Shown: positions 14,926 to 24,928 of the stretch, in pieces
How the letters are laid out: the number at the start of each line of letters is the position of its first letter
Position numbering within the stretch: position 1 is the first letter of the stretch
NCBI RefSeq assembly: GCF_000478275.1
Contig: NZ_ASJB01000017.1
Coordinates: forward strand, 124,001 to 188,000
Source of the DNA: Amycolatopsis orientalis DSM 40040 = KCTC 9412
GTDB taxonomy: Bacteria > Actinomycetota > Actinomycetes > Mycobacteriales > Pseudonocardiaceae
Direction: 5' to 3'
Length of the DNA: 64,000 nt
Made by a program: the position numbers and the translations under genes
Notes under the pieces: generated by a model
The model's input: only the letters and a program-made list of their open reading frames with translations
What the model was told of the DNA's origin: nothing
Databases searched by the model: none

Positions 14926-16353
14926 TCAAGGTGTCTTGGGCACCGCCGGGTACGGGACGAAGGTGCTCGTGTTCTCGTCCACGGTCAGCTGCTTGCCGAT
15001 AGTGGGGAACGCGCGCTGCGTGCACGCCGGGCGTTCGCAGACTTTGCAACCCATGCCGATCGGGGTGGCCGCGGCGCGGTCGTCGAGGTCGAGGCCGGTC
15101 GAATAGACGAGCCGTTTCGCGTGCCGTAGCTCGCAGCCGAGTCCGACGGTGAACGTCTTCCCCGGACTGCCGTAGCCACCGATGTTGCGGGACACCGTCC
15201 GCGCGATCCAGAAGTAGCTCTTGCCGTCCGGCAGGGTCGCGATCTGGGAGAGGATCTTGCCCGGCTGGGTGAACGCCTCGTAGATGTTCCACAGTGGACA
15301 GGCGCCGCCGACGCGGGAGAAGTGGAAACCGGCCGCGGACTGGCGTTTCGACATGTTCCCCGCCCGGTCGACGCGCACGAACGAGAACGGCACGCCGCGG
15401 TTCTTCGGCCGCTGCAACGTCGAGAGCCGGTGGCAGACGGTCTCGAAGCCGACGCCGAAGTGATCACAGAGCCGCTCGATGTCGTAGCGGAAACGCTCCG
15501 CCGTGGCCAGGAACGGTCCATAGGGGAGGATCAGGGCGCCCGCGAAGTAGTTCGCCAGCCCGACCCTCGCCAGCGAACGCGCGGCGGGCCCGGAGAACGC
15601 CCACGAGTCGGCGAGTTCGGTGATCAGGTCGTCGTATTCGAGCAGCGCGATCTGCGAGGCCATCCGGAACGCCTGCTGCCCGACGCGCAGGCTCGGCGCC
15701 AGCCGCAGCACCCGCGGCCCCGGTTCGTACCGGTGCTGTTCGCCGTTGGCCTCGTCGATGCCTTCGCTCGTGACGTCGACGCCGTAGCGCTGGATCAGCG
15801 TCTCCTTCAGCGCCGCGAGCACCTGGCCGCGTTGCAGCGGGATGTCGTGCGCCATCCGCTCGGCGCGTTCGTCCAGCTCGGCGACGTAGTTCTCCCGTTC
15901 GTAGAAGAAGTCACGGACCTCCTCGTGCGGCAGGGCGGTCGCCGCGCTGCCGTGCAGGCCGAGGCCGTTCTCCGTGGTCAGCGCGGCGGTGTTCTCGACG
16001 GCGTTGCGGTAGCTGCGATGCAGTTTGACCAGGGCCTGGGCGATCGTCGGCAGGTTCGTGGCGAGGTCGTTCAGCTCGCTGGTGGTGACGTCCACGCCGA
16101 CGACCTCGTCGAGCAGCGCTTCCTTCACGTCCGCGACCAGCCGGGCGGTGTCGTTGTTCGCGAAGAACTCGGTGTCCACTCCGAACGCCTGCGTGATGCG
16201 AAGGAGCACGGGAACGGTCAGCGGACGCGAGTTGTGCTCGATCTGATTGAGGTAACTGGGTGAGATCTCCAGCACACGGGCGAGATCCGCCTGGCTCATC
16301 GACCGGCTTTCGCGCAGATGCCGAAGCTTCGCTCCGGCGAAGGTTTTGTCCAC
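14926..16353 (-). CDS. ramB: RamB-type regulator of acetate metabolism/glyoxylate cycle
   Basis: A 475-residue regulator. An XRE helix-turn-helix lies at about residues 8-65 (MSQADLARVLEISPSYLNQI). An IrrE/ImmA-like central domain follows, then a C-terminal short-chain fatty-acyl sensor domain with a cysteine cluster (GMGCKVCERPACTQ). In Corynebacterium and mycobacteria RamB controls isocitrate lyase, malate synthase and acetate activation by binding AAACTTTGCAAA-like sites. Here it is divergent from aceA with such sites in the gap, so the assignment rests on both family and context. It probably also represses itself. Confidence 0.9.
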   Translation of the reverse strand: MDKTFAGAKLRHLRESRSMSQADLARVLEISPSYLNQIEHNSRPLTVPVLLRITQAFGVDTEFFANNDTARLVADVKEALLDEVVGVDVTTSELNDLATNLPTIAQALVKLHRSYRNAVENTAALTTENGLGLHGSAATALPHEEVRDFFYERENYVAELDERAERMAHDIPLQRGQVLAALKETLIQRYGVDVTSEGIDEANGEQHRYEPGPRVLRLAPSLRVGQQAFRMASQIALLEYDDLITELADSWAFSGPAARSLARVGLANYFAGALILPYGPFLATAERFRYDIERLCDHFGVGFETVCHRLSTLQRPKNRGVPFSFVRVDRAGNMSKRQSAAGFHFSRVGGACPLWNIYEAFTQPGKILSQIATLPDGKSYFWIARTVSRNIGGYGSPGKTFTVGLGCELRHAKRLVYSTGLDLDDRAAATPIGMGCKVCERPACTQRAFPTIGKQLTVDENTSTFVPYPAVPKTP

Positions 16354-16429
16354 GCATGCCTCTCTGTCCGCAAGGTTTCCGGGCCTGAACGATTCAGTGA
16401 ACGGTCAAGCCCGTGGATTTTCGCTCAGC

Positions 16430-16567
16430 TTGCGAACCGGTGATTCGCAACCTTTGCAAGATGCTACGGAAGCTTCGCAGAAATTGGCAAATTGGAGACC
16501 TGGATCGGATTTCCCCTGTCGTGTCAGGGTCTGGTCAGGCAAGGCGATCAATCGCAAACTTCGCAAC
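16430..16567. promoter_or_regulatory. RamB-type binding sites in the ramB-aceA intergenic region
   Basis: TTGCGAA-N7-TTCGCAA is a perfect inverted repeat at 16430-16450. TTTGCAA follows at 16453-16459, and AAACTTCGCAAC at 16556-16567 differs from the published RamB consensus AAACTTTGCAAA at two positions. The last site lies 14 nt before the aceA start, a repressor position. The 228-bp gap carries both divergent promoters. Confidence 0.65.
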
Positions 16568-16581
16568 ACCGGGAGAATCCG

Positions 16582-17868
16582 ATGACTGAGCACGCGCAGC
16601 AGCTGGAGCAGGCGGCCGCCGAACTGACCAAGCAGTGGGAGACCGACCCCCGCTGGGCGGGCGTGCAGCGGTCGTACTCCGCGGCTGACGTGGTCAAGCT
16701 GCGCGGCAGCGTGGTCGAGGAGCACACGCTGGCCCGTCGCGGCGCCGAGAAGCTGTGGGACCTCCTGCACAACGAGGACTACATCCACGCGCTGGGCGCC
16801 CTGACCGGTAACCAGGCCGTGCAGCAGGTCCGCGCCGGCCTCAAGGCCATCTACCTGTCCGGCTGGCAGGTCGCCGCCGACGCCAACCTCTCCGGCCAGA
16901 CCTACCCGGACCAGAGCCTCTACCCGGCCAACTCGGTGCCCGCCGTCGTCCGCCGCATCAACAACGCGCTGGGCCGCGCCGACCAGATCAACTGGGCCGA
17001 GGGCAACACCGACACCGACTGGTACGCCCCGATCGTCGCCGACGCCGAGGCAGGCTTCGGTGGCCCGCTCAACGCGTTCGAGCTGATGAAGGGCATGATC
17101 GCCGCCGGTGCCGCGGGTGTGCACTGGGAGGACCAGCTCGCGTCCGAGAAGAAGTGCGGCCACCTCGGCGGCAAGGTGCTCATCCCGACCAAGCAGCACG
17201 AGCGCACGCTGAACGCCGCCCGCCTCGCCGCGGACGTGCTGAACGTGCCGTCGCTGATCGTCGCCCGCACCGACGCCCAGGCCGCGACCCTGCTGACCAG
17301 CGACGTCGACGAGCGCGACCAGAAGTACACCACCGGTGAGCGCACCGCGGAGGGCTTCTACACCGTCACCAACGGCATCGACCCCTGCATCGACCGCGGC
17401 CTGGCCTACGCGCAGTACGCCGACCTGCTGTGGATGGAGACCTCCAAGCCGGACCTCGAGGTCGCCCGCCAGTTCGCCGAGGCCATCAAGGCGAAGTACC
17501 CGGACCAGATGCTGGCCTACAACTGCTCGCCGTCGTTCAACTGGAAGAAGCACCTGGACGACGCGACGATCGCGAAGTTCCAGCGCGAACTCGGCCACAT
17601 GGGCTACAAGTTCCAGTTCATCACCCTGGCGGGCTTCCACGCGCTGAACTACTCGATGTTCGACCTGGCGCACGGCTACGCCCGCGAAGGCATGACCGCC
17701 TACGTCGACCTGCAGGAGCGCGAGTTCGCTTCGGAGGACCGCGGTTACACCGCCACGAAGCACCAGCGCGAGGTCGGCACCGGCTGGTTCGACAACGTCG
17801 CGACCGCGCTGAACCCGGCCAGCTCGACCACCGCGCTCGCCGGCTCCACCGAGGCCGAACAGTTCTGA
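16582..17868 (+). CDS. aceA: Isocitrate lyase
   Basis: A 428-residue enzyme that cleaves isocitrate to succinate and glyoxylate, the first step of the glyoxylate shunt used on acetate and fatty acids. The catalytic [10 protein letters not shown] motif holds the nucleophilic cysteine, and [17 protein letters not shown] matches the second conserved loop. Length matches the short actinobacterial type (ICL1). ATG at 16582 follows GGGAG. It precedes malate synthase by 114 bp, separated by a strong hairpin. Repression by the divergent RamB and release on acetate is inferred from the sites upstream. Confidence 0.96.
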   Translation: MTEHAQQLEQAAAELTKQWETDPRWAGVQRSYSAADVVKLRGSVVEEHTLARRGAEKLWDLLHNEDYIHALGALTGNQAVQQVRAGLKAIYLSGWQVAADANLSGQTYPDQSLYPANSVPAVVRRINNALGRADQINWAEGNTDTDWYAPIVADAEAGFGGPLNAFELMKGMIAAGAAGVHWEDQLASEKKCGHLGGKVLIPTKQHERTLNAARLAADVLNVPSLIVARTDAQAATLLTSDVDERDQKYTTGERTAEGFYTVTNGIDPCIDRGLAYAQYADLLWMETSKPDLEVARQFAEAIKAKYPDQMLAYNCSPSFNWKKHLDDATIAKFQRELGHMGYKFQFITLAGFHALNYSMFDLAHGYAREGMTAYVDLQEREFASEDRGYTATKHQREVGTGWFDNVATALNPASSTTALAGSTEAEQF

Positions 17869-17899
17869 TCCGGTTCTGATCCCTCGCAAGCAGGTGCCA

Positions 17900-17937
17900 G
17901 GTGGCGGTCTCCCGACCCCCAGCGGGAGACCGCCACC
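17900..17937 (+). terminator. Strong hairpin between aceA and aceB
   Basis: A perfect 14-bp stem, GGTGGCGGTCTCCC against GGGAGACCGCCACC with a 10-nt loop, lies 31 nt after the aceA stop and 45 nt before aceB. It is followed by C-rich rather than U-rich sequence. It could be a partial terminator, or a 3' stabiliser that gives more aceA than aceB message. Confidence 0.75.
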
Positions 17938-17982
17938 CCCCTTCCCCCTCCTCACTCTCGCGAAGCCCAGCGGAGGCACACC

Positions 17983-19587
<1,605 letters not shown>

Positions 19588-19596
19588 CACCAGGCT

Positions 19597-19628
19597 CCGG
19601 CCGCCCCTACCTGACGCGGGGCGGCCGG
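19597..19628 (+). terminator. aceB terminator
   Basis: A perfect 11-bp stem, CCGGCCGCCCC against GGGGCGGCCGG with a 10-nt loop, begins 9 nt after the aceB stop codon. A weak U-containing stretch (GGTTTTGG) follows somewhat further on. Confidence 0.7.
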
Positions 19629-19740
19629 GTTCCACACCGGTTTTGGGACGGTGTGGCCCATCGGGTCCGGCGGCGGAGGCTCCCCGCCGCCGGACCCGCT
19701 TCACGCGCGCTCTTCCGGTGGCGCTGTCGGGCGCGCGAGT

Positions 19741-19793
19741 GTCATGAGGGGTCCCCATAGGACGAAATTGGTCCTATGGGGACCCCTTATGAC
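19741..19793. repeat. Long hairpin (family D)
   Basis: Arms of 23 bp at 19741-19763 and 19771-19793 pair except for one G-U position. The left arm runs GTCATGAGGGGTCC and then CCATAGGAC; the loop is gaaattg. The design (a stop/start-like trinucleotide, then a GGGTCCCC core) recalls family B, but the sequence differs. Only one copy is in the window. Confidence 0.8.
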
Positions 19794-19864
19794 GTGTGGG
19801 CACTCGCCACCGGCCGCCACCGGTCTCCGCGCGGGACCAGGACGAACCGGTCACGGACCGCGAA

Positions 19865-19880
19865 TAGGTACGGGTACCTA
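19865..19880. promoter_or_regulatory. 16-bp palindrome upstream of the peptide gene
   Basis: TAGGTAC-GG-GTACCTA has perfect 7-bp arms, 84 nt before the peptide ATG. It is A/T-rich for this genome, so it is a plausible operator or overlaps a promoter. Confidence 0.4.
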
Positions 19881-19964
19881 GTGATACCCCCGTTGTTTCG
19901 CGGACGGCTCGCGCGGATGCTCTGCCCCGGGTGCACTTTCCGCCCGGATTCCCGAGGAGCCACC

Positions 19965-20096
19965 ATGAAGAAGCAGTTGAGAACCGTCTTGGCCGCAGCC
20001 TTCGCCGTCCTCGCCCTCGGCGTCGCCGCACCGGCGGTGTCCGCCTCGGTGACGGTTTCGGCGCAGCCGGACTGCGTCCGGCCCTGCCACTTCTGA
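19965..20096 (+). CDS. 43-residue secreted peptide
   Basis: A very small gene, MKKQLRTVLAAAFAVLALGV then AAPAVSA followed by SVTVSAQPDCVRPCHF. The first 27 residues are a textbook Sec signal peptide (two lysines, hydrophobic core, AxA site). Cleavage after VSA would release a 16-residue peptide with two cysteines in a CVRPC arrangement, ending in His-Phe. GAGGAG lies 6 nt before the ATG, so translation is well supported despite the length. No family was recognised; a signalling, metal-binding or disulfide-looped peptide are all possible. It faces the GT4 gene across a family A repeat. Confidence 0.7.
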   Translation: MKKQLRTVLAAAFAVLALGVAAPAVSASVTVSAQPDCVRPCHF

Positions 20097-20166
20097 TCTT
20101 CGTCACCTAGAGCAGCCCCGGGGTCGCGCCCCTCGCGACCCGCGGGTGCCTGCGCCCGCCCCGCCG

Positions 20167-20220
20167 CCCGCGTTCAGTCCTCTGGATGCGGAGAAACGCA
20201 TCCAGAGGACTAAACGCGGG
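20167..20220. repeat. Family A inverted repeat
   Basis: 24-bp arms at 20167-20190 and 20197-20220 around a 6-nt loop (gagaaa) match with one mismatch. The right arm contains CGCATCCAGAGGACTAAA. It lies between the convergent peptide and GT4 genes, 9 bp from the GT4 stop codon. Confidence 0.9.
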
Positions 20221-20228
20221 AGGGCCGA

Positions 20229-21482
20229 TCACGGCTCGAAGGCGTTCCCCGTCGCGATCTTCGGACGGCCCAGCTCCACCGGTTCCCCGACGCGAGCCCG
20301 CCGGTAGACCGCGACGGTCGCCTCCGCGATCCGGCCCCAGTCGAAGTCCGCGGCGAGGCGCGATTGCGCGGTCAGCGCCCGCCGGGCCGCGGCGACCTCG
20401 TCGTCCAGTACGGCCTCGACGGCGTCCCCGAGGGCGTCGACGTCGCCGGGGCTGAACGCCAGGCCGGTCTCGCCGTCGACGACGACCTCGCCGAGCCCGC
20501 CCGCGGTCGAAGCCACCAGCGGCGCCTTCGCGGCGGCGGCCTCCAGCGCGACGATCCCGAACGGTTCGTACCGGCTGGGCAGCACGACGGCGTCGGCGGC
20601 GGCCAGTACGGCGCGCAGCTCGCGATCGGACAGATGCCCGACGAAGTCCACCGCGCGGCGGACGCGCAGCTTGCGCGCCTGTTCGATGAGTTCCTCCAGA
20701 TGCCTGCCCTTGCCGGCGACGACCAGCCGGGTCCCGGGTTTGGCGCGGCGGATCCGGGGGAGCGCGGCGAGCAGGTCCTGCACGCCCTTCTCCCACTCCA
20801 GCCGTCCGAAGTAGAGCAGCAGCGGCGCGCCGGACGGGCTGTAGGCCTCACGCGCGTGCGCGACCTCGTCCGCGGGCACCTGCCAGCTGCGTTCCTCGAT
20901 GCCGTTGTGGATCACGGTGACCGCGTCGCCGTCGACCTCGAACAGGTGCGCCACCTCGCGGCGCATGGCCTGCGAACAGGTGATCAGCGCGTCCGAGCGG
21001 TTCGCGAGCCACCATTCGACCGAGTGAACCTGCTGGTTGAGCGGATGCGAGAGCCAGCCGGAGTGCCGTCCGGCCTCGGTGGCGTGGATCGTGCCGACCA
21101 GCGGTACCCGCGCGGCCTCGGTGATCGCGATCGCGGGGTGGGTGACCAGCCAGTCGTGCGCGTGCACGACGTCCGGCTGCCAGGTCCGCAGCAGATCGGT
21201 CGCGGCGCGGATCATCGCGTGCCCCATGGCCAGCGTCCACGCGACGAGGTCGCGTTCGAAGGTCACGTGCATCGGGTCCTCGGCGACCCGGATGATCCGC
21301 ACGCCCTCGACCACGCGATCGGTCCGCGGATGGGTCTCGGCGTCGGTACCGGCCGTGTGACGGCACAGGACGACCACGTCGTGCCCCTGCCGGGCGAGGT
21401 GCCTGGCCAGGGCGTGGACGTGCCGTGCGAGTCCGCCGACGACCACGGGTGGGTACTCCCACGACAACATCAGCACGCGCAT
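20229..21482 (-). CDS. GT4 alpha-glucosyltransferase (Rv3032-like)
   Basis: A 417-residue GT-B glycosyltransferase. The N-terminus MRVLMLSWEYPPVVVGGLAR is the glycogen-synthase-like sugar-acceptor motif. The nucleotide-sugar domain has LLLYFGRLEWEKGVQDLLAA and the EX7E motif in SRYEPFGIVALEAAAA. It corresponds by length and gene order to M. tuberculosis Rv3032, an alpha-1,4-glucosyltransferase for methylglucose lipopolysaccharide and glycogen. The GH57 and methyltransferase partners lie 4 kb upstream on the same strand, separated by four other genes. UDP- or ADP-glucose use cannot be decided. Confidence 0.88.
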   Translation of the reverse strand: MRVLMLSWEYPPVVVGGLARHVHALARHLARQGHDVVVLCRHTAGTDAETHPRTDRVVEGVRIIRVAEDPMHVTFERDLVAWTLAMGHAMIRAATDLLRTWQPDVVHAHDWLVTHPAIAITEAARVPLVGTIHATEAGRHSGWLSHPLNQQVHSVEWWLANRSDALITCSQAMRREVAHLFEVDGDAVTVIHNGIEERSWQVPADEVAHAREAYSPSGAPLLLYFGRLEWEKGVQDLLAALPRIRRAKPGTRLVVAGKGRHLEELIEQARKLRVRRAVDFVGHLSDRELRAVLAAADAVVLPSRYEPFGIVALEAAAAKAPLVASTAGGLGEVVVDGETGLAFSPGDVDALGDAVEAVLDDEVAAARRALTAQSRLAADFDWGRIAEATVAVYRRARVGEPVELGRPKIATGNAFEP

Positions 21483-21550
21483 GGGTGGAGGTTACTCGTG
21501 AGTCGGTCTTCGCCGGGACGGGGCGATCACCCACGGCGGTAAAGTCGATC

Positions 21551-23365
21551 ATGGTCTTCGTGAGGACGACAGCGACGGCGATCTTTGCCACCATCGGGCT
21601 GATGACGTCCTCGGTGAACGCGGCCGGACCGGCCTTCGAACCCGTCGAACCGGTGCTGTCGACCCCGTGGTCCGCGCAGGTCGGACCCGGTAACGCCCTG
21701 CCGGAATATCCGCGCCCGCGGCTGGTCCGCGAACGCTGGCTGAACCTCAACGGCGTCTGGGAGTACGCGGGGAGCCGCTCGCCCGGCCGCGACGGGTACG
21801 GCGAACGGATCCTCGTGCCGTATCCGCCGGAGTCGGCCCTGTCCGGTATCGGGCGGCACGACGAAACCCTCTGGTACCGCAAGGTTTTCCAGGTTCCGTC
21901 CGGATGGGACGGTCAGCGCGTGATGCTCCGGTTCGGCGCCGTCGACCAGTCCGCGACGGTCTGGGTCAACAACCAGGAGGTGGCCGTGCACGAAGGTGGG
22001 TATACCGCCTTCAGCGCGGACATCACCGACGCGCTGCGCCCGTCCGGATCACAGGAACTGACCGTCCGCGCGAAGGACCGCACCGACGCCTCGACGCACG
22101 CCGTCGGCAAGCAGCGCAACGACCCGAAAGGGATCTTCTACACCGCCGCGTCGGGGATCTGGCAGACCGTCTGGCTGGAGCCGGTGCCGTCCGCGCGCGT
22201 CGAAGATCTCCGGCTGACCCCGGACCTCACCGGGGTGACGGTTGTGCCCAAGGTCACAGGCGGCGCGCGGGCGGAGGTGATCGTCAGCGAGCCCGGCGGC
22301 CGCGAGGTGACGCGCGTCGCGGGGGATGCGGGACACCCTCTGCGCGCGGAGGTGCCTTCGCCGCGTCTTTGGACGCCCGACGACCCGTACCTGTACGACA
22401 TCGAGGTCCGCCTGCTCGACGAAGACGGCACCGTCCTCGACGTCGTCGAGTCCTACACCGGCCTGCGCACGATCGGGACGATCACCGATGCCGAAGGCAG
22501 GCCTCGGATCGCGCTCAACGGCCGGATCACCTTCCTCCACGGCCCGCTCGACCAGGGCTACTGGCCGGACGGGATCTACACCGCGCCCACCGACGAGGCC
22601 CTGCGCTACGACCTGGAGAAGACGAAGGAACTCGGCTTCAACTTCGTCCGCAAGCACGTCAAGGTCGAGCCGGAGCGCTGGTATCACTGGGCGGACAGGC
22701 TGGGCCTGCTCGTCTGGCAGGACATGCCGTCGCTCACCGTCTCCTTCGACGGCCCGCCCGGGCCCGCGCCCGACCCGGTGCCGGAAGCGAAGGCGCGGTT
22801 CGAAGCCGAACTGACCGAGATGATCGAGCAGTTGCGCGGGGTGACCTCGATCGTCGGCTGGGTGCCGTTCAACGAGGGCTGGGGCGAGTTCGACACCGCC
22901 CGCGTCGCCGCGCTGGTGAAGGAACTCGATCCCACCAGGCTCGTCGTCGCGAACAGCGGGGTGAACTGCTGTTTCTCCCGGCCGGACAGCGGGGCGGGCG
23001 ACGTCTACGACGACCACACCTACGTCGGGCCGGGCAAACCCGTGGTGAAGGACCATCGGGTGCTCGTCGACGGCGAGTACGGCGGTCTCGGCCTGGTCCT
23101 CGACGGCCACCGCTGGCCGGGGAATCCGCAGGCCTACGAGATGACGCTGACCCCGGCACAGCTGACCAAGCGCTATGCCGAGGTCAGCGAGACCCTCGAA
23201 CGACTCATCACCCGGAACGGGCTCTCCGGTGCGATCTACACACAGACCACCGACGTCGAGAACGAGGTCAACGGCCTGCTCACCTACGACCGGCGGGTGG
23301 TGAAGGCGGATCCGGCGGTCGTGGCCGCCAGATCCGCCGCCGTGCTCGAAGCGGGCGCGAAGTAG
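21551..23365 (+). CDS. Secreted glycoside hydrolase family 2 protein
   Basis: A 604-residue protein with an N-terminal signal peptide (residues 1-24, TAIFATIGLMTSSVNAA). The GH2 domains follow in order: jelly-roll sugar-binding (LWYRKVFQVPSGWDGQRVML), immunoglobulin-like, then the TIM barrel. The acid/base is expected in GWVPFNEGWGEFDT and the nucleophile in VDGEYGGLG. GH2 includes beta-galactosidases, mannosidases and glucuronidases; FNEGWG is commonest in the galactosidase-like group, but specificity is open. It is divergent from the GT4 gene, which has no matching secreted role, and ends 1 bp from the protease-pair stop codon. Confidence 0.88.
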   Translation: MVFVRTTATAIFATIGLMTSSVNAAGPAFEPVEPVLSTPWSAQVGPGNALPEYPRPRLVRERWLNLNGVWEYAGSRSPGRDGYGERILVPYPPESALSGIGRHDETLWYRKVFQVPSGWDGQRVMLRFGAVDQSATVWVNNQEVAVHEGGYTAFSADITDALRPSGSQELTVRAKDRTDASTHAVGKQRNDPKGIFYTAASGIWQTVWLEPVPSARVEDLRLTPDLTGVTVVPKVTGGARAEVIVSEPGGREVTRVAGDAGHPLRAEVPSPRLWTPDDPYLYDIEVRLLDEDGTVLDVVESYTGLRTIGTITDAEGRPRIALNGRITFLHGPLDQGYWPDGIYTAPTDEALRYDLEKTKELGFNFVRKHVKVEPERWYHWADRLGLLVWQDMPSLTVSFDGPPGPAPDPVPEAKARFEAELTEMIEQLRGVTSIVGWVPFNEGWGEFDTARVAALVKELDPTRLVVANSGVNCCFSRPDSGAGDVYDDHTYVGPGKPVVKDHRVLVDGEYGGLGLVLDGHRWPGNPQAYEMTLTPAQLTKRYAEVSETLERLITRNGLSGAIYTQTTDVENEVNGLLTYDRRVVKADPAVVAARSAAVLEAGAK

Positions 23366-23366
23366 A

Positions 23367-23588
23367 TCAGCCGCCCGCCTCGACCGGACCGCCGGAGTCC
23401 CGGACCCGGACGGGCACCCCGAGCAGCTGAGAAGGCAGCTGCCCGGGGTCGTGACCGGGGGTCATCCACACGTCGATCGTGGGTGCCCCCTCGGCCTCGC
23501 CCTGCCCGACCCCGACCACCCCGGGGACATCGTCGAGCCACCGCGCCGCGGCGACGAGCGCGGCTTCGACATCGGAATCGTCCGCCAC
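23367..23588 (-). CDS. Small protein resembling the protease N-domain
   Basis: A 73-residue protein. Its start (GTG) shares one base with the stop codon of the upstream protease (TAGTG), so translation is coupled. Its central sequence VVGVGQGEAEGAPTIDVWMT and the end QLLGVPVRVRDSGGPVEAG align by eye with the protease N-domain (VVGVALGT, TLAGVPTDVQEVGVLQAG). It is thus a free-standing relative of that domain. It may bind the protease as a chaperone, inhibitor or immunity partner; this is inference only. No signal peptide is visible. Confidence 0.7.
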   Translation of the reverse strand: MADDSDVEAALVAAARWLDDVPGVVGVGQGEAEGAPTIDVWMTPGHDPGQLPSQLLGVPVRVRDSGGPVEAGG

Positions 23589-24649
23589 TACGGGTGCACC
23601 CTGATCCCGAGCGACGCCTCGACCAGCGTGATCCGGTTGAGGACGGTGACCACCGGCGAACCCGCGAACAGCAGGCCGACGGCGTTCTCGCTCAGGTCCG
23701 CCACGAGGCTGCCCGAATCGCCGCCCGCGGACATGTCGGTGGTCAGCAGCTGCTGCGCGAACCGCGCCACCCGGCCGCCGCCGTAGTTGACGTCCACGGT
23801 GGCGTTGATGTTCGTGATCCGCCCGGTCGTCCAGTTCGTCGTCCGGCCGGTCTTCTGCACGACGGTGCCGACGCCGGGTGCGACGTTCGTGCCCTTGAGG
23901 TCCCCGACCCAGAAGATCCGCCGGTCGAGGTCGTGGAACTGGGCTTCCGCGATGGCGGCGTCGACGAAGTTCAGCGGTACCGGCTGCCCGGGGCTGATGA
24001 ACTTGATCGGCACGAACCGGCTCAGCCTGGCGATGACGTCGGTGGGGACGACACCGCCGTCGAACGGGCCGGGCTGCAGGATCGGGTCGCCGATGGCGGC
24101 GGCGTTCGAGTTCGCCAGCACGTGGTTGTTGCTCAGGATGTAGTACTTCGACGGTTTCCCGGGCAGCGCGGTGGCGTCGTAGACGGCGGTGCCGTACGTG
24201 CCGGCGGTGATCTTGAAGTGGCCGACGCTCAGCCCGCCGAAGGCCGGGCGGAACCGCTTGGCCAGCGTGAACGGGCCGACCTGTTCACGGGCGAGTTCGT
24301 CGGGGCGGGCCAGCGACGGTGACGCGGGCTCGTCGAGCATCGTGGCGGCACCGTTCGCCTTCGGCGGCGCGATGCTCCGGCCCGCCTGCAGTACGCCGAC
24401 CTCCTGGACGTCGGTGGGCACCCCGGCCAGCGTCGCGGGGACGAGGTCGTCGTCACGCAGCATTTCGTGGGGCATCTTCGTGTCGACCAGGACGGTGATC
24501 GCCTTCTCGCCGGTGTCCCTTCCTCCCGACCATTTGGTGCCGAGCGCGACGCCCACCACGTTCTGTCTGGAGAGCAGTGCGTCCTCCTCGGCCGCCTGTA
24601 CGCTCGCCAGCGAAAGGAATTCGTCCGGGATCATATTGTTTTCGATCAT
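23588..24649 (-). CDS. Trypsin-like serine protease
   Basis: A 353-residue protein with a chymotrypsin-fold domain in the C-terminal 210 residues. The triad is complete: His176 (YILSNNHVLANS), Asp230 (LNFVDAAIAEA) and Ser312 (SAGGDSGSLVAD). The N-terminal 95 residues hold a small alpha/beta domain (VVGVALGTKW ... VLVDTKMPHE ... LVPATLAGVP). The following linker reads GRSIAPPKANGAATML. There is no signal peptide, so the enzyme looks cytoplasmic. The start is uncertain: the open frame reaches 24808, but the region beyond 24740 is AT-rich and reads like a promoter. The downstream 73-residue gene is coupled to it. Confidence 0.82.
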   Translation of the reverse strand: MIENNMIPDEFLSLASVQAAEEDALLSRQNVVGVALGTKWSGGRDTGEKAITVLVDTKMPHEMLRDDDLVPATLAGVPTDVQEVGVLQAGRSIAPPKANGAATMLDEPASPSLARPDELAREQVGPFTLAKRFRPAFGGLSVGHFKITAGTYGTAVYDATALPGKPSKYYILSNNHVLANSNAAAIGDPILQPGPFDGGVVPTDVIARLSRFVPIKFISPGQPVPLNFVDAAIAEAQFHDLDRRIFWVGDLKGTNVAPGVGTVVQKTGRTTNWTTGRITNINATVDVNYGGGRVARFAQQLLTTDMSAGGDSGSLVADLSENAVGLLFAGSPVVTVLNRITLVEASLGIRVHP

Positions 24650-24872
24650 GGCGACCACGCTTTCCCGCTGTTTCGGAGTAGTGCAGGGAACCCCGCCGAG
24701 CGAGTCTTCTCCTGCGGACGCGGTGACGCCATAGTGCAATCGGGTAGACCGGTTCAGGATATCTTTTCGAGATTTTCCTTGCTGCACAAGGGTTTGTGAT
24801 CGATCCACCGGCCACTGCGGGAAATGGCGAGGCCTTTTAGGGACTTAGGTCCCTTCTTTCGCGGAAAAGGAA

Positions 24873-24910
24873 ACGGGCGGTCGATCGGATCGCTCCGATG
24901 AACCGCCCGT
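24873..24910 (-). terminator. Rho-independent terminator of the gpx operon
   Basis: ACGGGCGGT at 24873-24881 pairs with ACCGCCCGT at 24902-24910, and the loop contains a second stem (ATCGGA/TCCGAT). Reading on the minus strand the hairpin is followed by TTTCCTTTT, giving a classical terminator 18 nt after the glutathione peroxidase stop. Confidence 0.85.
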
Positions 24911-24928
24911 CGTCGGGAAAAGCGCGAT

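Larger units (their letters stand above)
19588..19964. other. Gap between aceB and the small peptide gene
   Basis: 377 bp without a recognised gene. It holds the aceB terminator (19597-19628), the family D hairpin (19741-19793) and a 16-bp palindrome (19865-19880), which probably belongs to the promoter of the downstream peptide gene. A longer frame running into the peptide from 19776 reads through the hairpin arm and looks non-coding. Confidence 0.6.

Noticed and set aside
24650..24808. An N-terminal extension of the trypsin-like protease from 24808
   Set aside because: Part of this stretch is AT-rich with promoter-like character and its codons are unlike the rest of the gene. It cannot be fully excluded without protein N-terminal data.
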